From assembly GCF_020497125.1 (NCBI RefSeq), contig NC_059084.1, positions 3,313,501-3,377,500 on the forward strand: a DNA stretch of 64,000 nt, in the 5' to 3' direction. A program made the translations under genes and the position numbers. Below, piece after piece: positions 63,637-64,000 of this stretch. Under the pieces are notes generated by a model. The model was not told the DNA's origin. It saw nothing but the letters and a program-made list of their open reading frames with translations, and did no database searches. The DNA is from Mauremys mutica. Its lineage: Eukaryota; Chordata; Testudines; Geoemydidae. Numbering within the stretch: the stretch's first letter is position 1; each line of letters starts with the position of its first letter.

Positions 63637-64000
63637 AGGGTTGCCAGGTGTCCGTTTTTCAACCGGAACGCCCAGTCAAAAGGGGACCCTGGCGGCTCCG
63701 GTCGGCACCACTGACCGGGCTGTTAAAAGTCCAGTTGGCAGCGCAGTGGGGCCCGGGGCTAAGGCAGACTCCCTGTCTGCCCTAGCTCCATGCGGCTCCC
63801 AGAAGCAGCTGCCAGGTCCTTGTGGCCTCTCAGCACATGGGCAGCCAGGGAGGCTCCGCATGCTGCCCCGCCCCTAGTGCCGGCTCCACAGCTCCCACTG
63901 GCTGGGAACTGCGACCAATGGGAGCTGCGGACGGTGCCTGCAGGCACAAGACCAGTGCACTGAGCCTCCCTGGCCGCCCATGCGCCTAGGGGCCAGCCAG
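63637..64000. mobile_element. DNA element, partial (right side off window)
   Basis: It starts AGGGTTGCCAGGTGTCCG and continues with AACCGGAACGCCCAGTC, GGACCCTGGCGGCTCCGGTC, CAGCGCAGTGGGGCCC and GGGAACTGCGACCAATGGGA. I recognise it as a common turtle DNA element. No second terminus is seen before the window ends. Confidence 0.65.

Noticed and set aside
1..64000. CRISPR arrays, operons, prophage or endogenous retrovirus
   Set aside because: No spaced direct repeats of that type, no LTR pair and no gag, pol or env frame were seen. The window is ordinary vertebrate DNA with introns.

Overview
This is a vertebrate nuclear window, most likely from a cryptodiran turtle. The genes are split by GT-AG introns and the flanks are crowded with old interspersed repeats. 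Two copies of a tRNA-derived SINE with a CR1-like tail are present; this SINE family is known from cryptodiran turtles. There are also many short hAT-like and other inverted-repeat DNA elements typical of turtle and crocodilian genomes, and CORE/MIR-type SINEs. The turtle assignment is inference from repeats and gene content.

Four genes can be read. (1) The 3' part of SNPH (syntaphilin), + strand: coding exons 1181-1330 and 3016-4252, with a long 3' UTR probably ending near 7.6 kb. (2) SDCBP2 (syntenin-2), - strand: eight exons from 13896 down to 8961, coding 285 residues, tail-to-tail with SNPH. (3) FKBP1A (FKBP12), - strand: four exons from 48114 down to 33521, coding a complete 108-residue protein, with a CpG-rich promoter at 47.9-48.8 kb and a poly(A) signal at 32.03 kb. 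(4) The 3' two thirds of an MFSD2A-like major-facilitator lipid transporter, - strand, ten exons from 63514 down to 55179; its first exons lie beyond the right edge and its last exon is only a candidate. The order SNPH-SDCBP2-FKBP1A matches human 20p13. The MFSD2A-like gene is not what I expect next to FKBP1A in mammals (MFSD2A is at human 1p34), so it looks like a separate MFSD2 paralog.

Layout: 1-7.6 kb SNPH, with a MITE and a turtle SINE in the 3' UTR; 8.6-13.9 kb SDCBP2; 13.9-32 kb intergenic, with microsatellites, SINEs, a CR1-like tail and two hAT copies; 32-48.1 kb FKBP1A, mostly an 11.6-kb intron 2 with nested LINE and SINE; 48.1-54 kb promoter and intergenic DNA; 54-64 kb the MFSD2A-like gene, whose introns hold several palindromic elements and tandem repeats with CTCF-like motifs.

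The genes are not an operon and act separately: SNPH anchors axonal mitochondria, SDCBP2 is a two-PDZ scaffold, FKBP1A is a peptidyl-prolyl isomerase, and the MFSD2-like protein is a predicted lysolipid/sodium symporter. I found no viral genome, CRISPR array or novel multi-gene system. The most notable items are the extra MFSD2 paralog, CTCF-consensus cores in its introns, two hAT copies inserted at the same octamer of a CR1-like tail in opposite orientation, and a G-rich tandem array beside FKBP1A exon 2.
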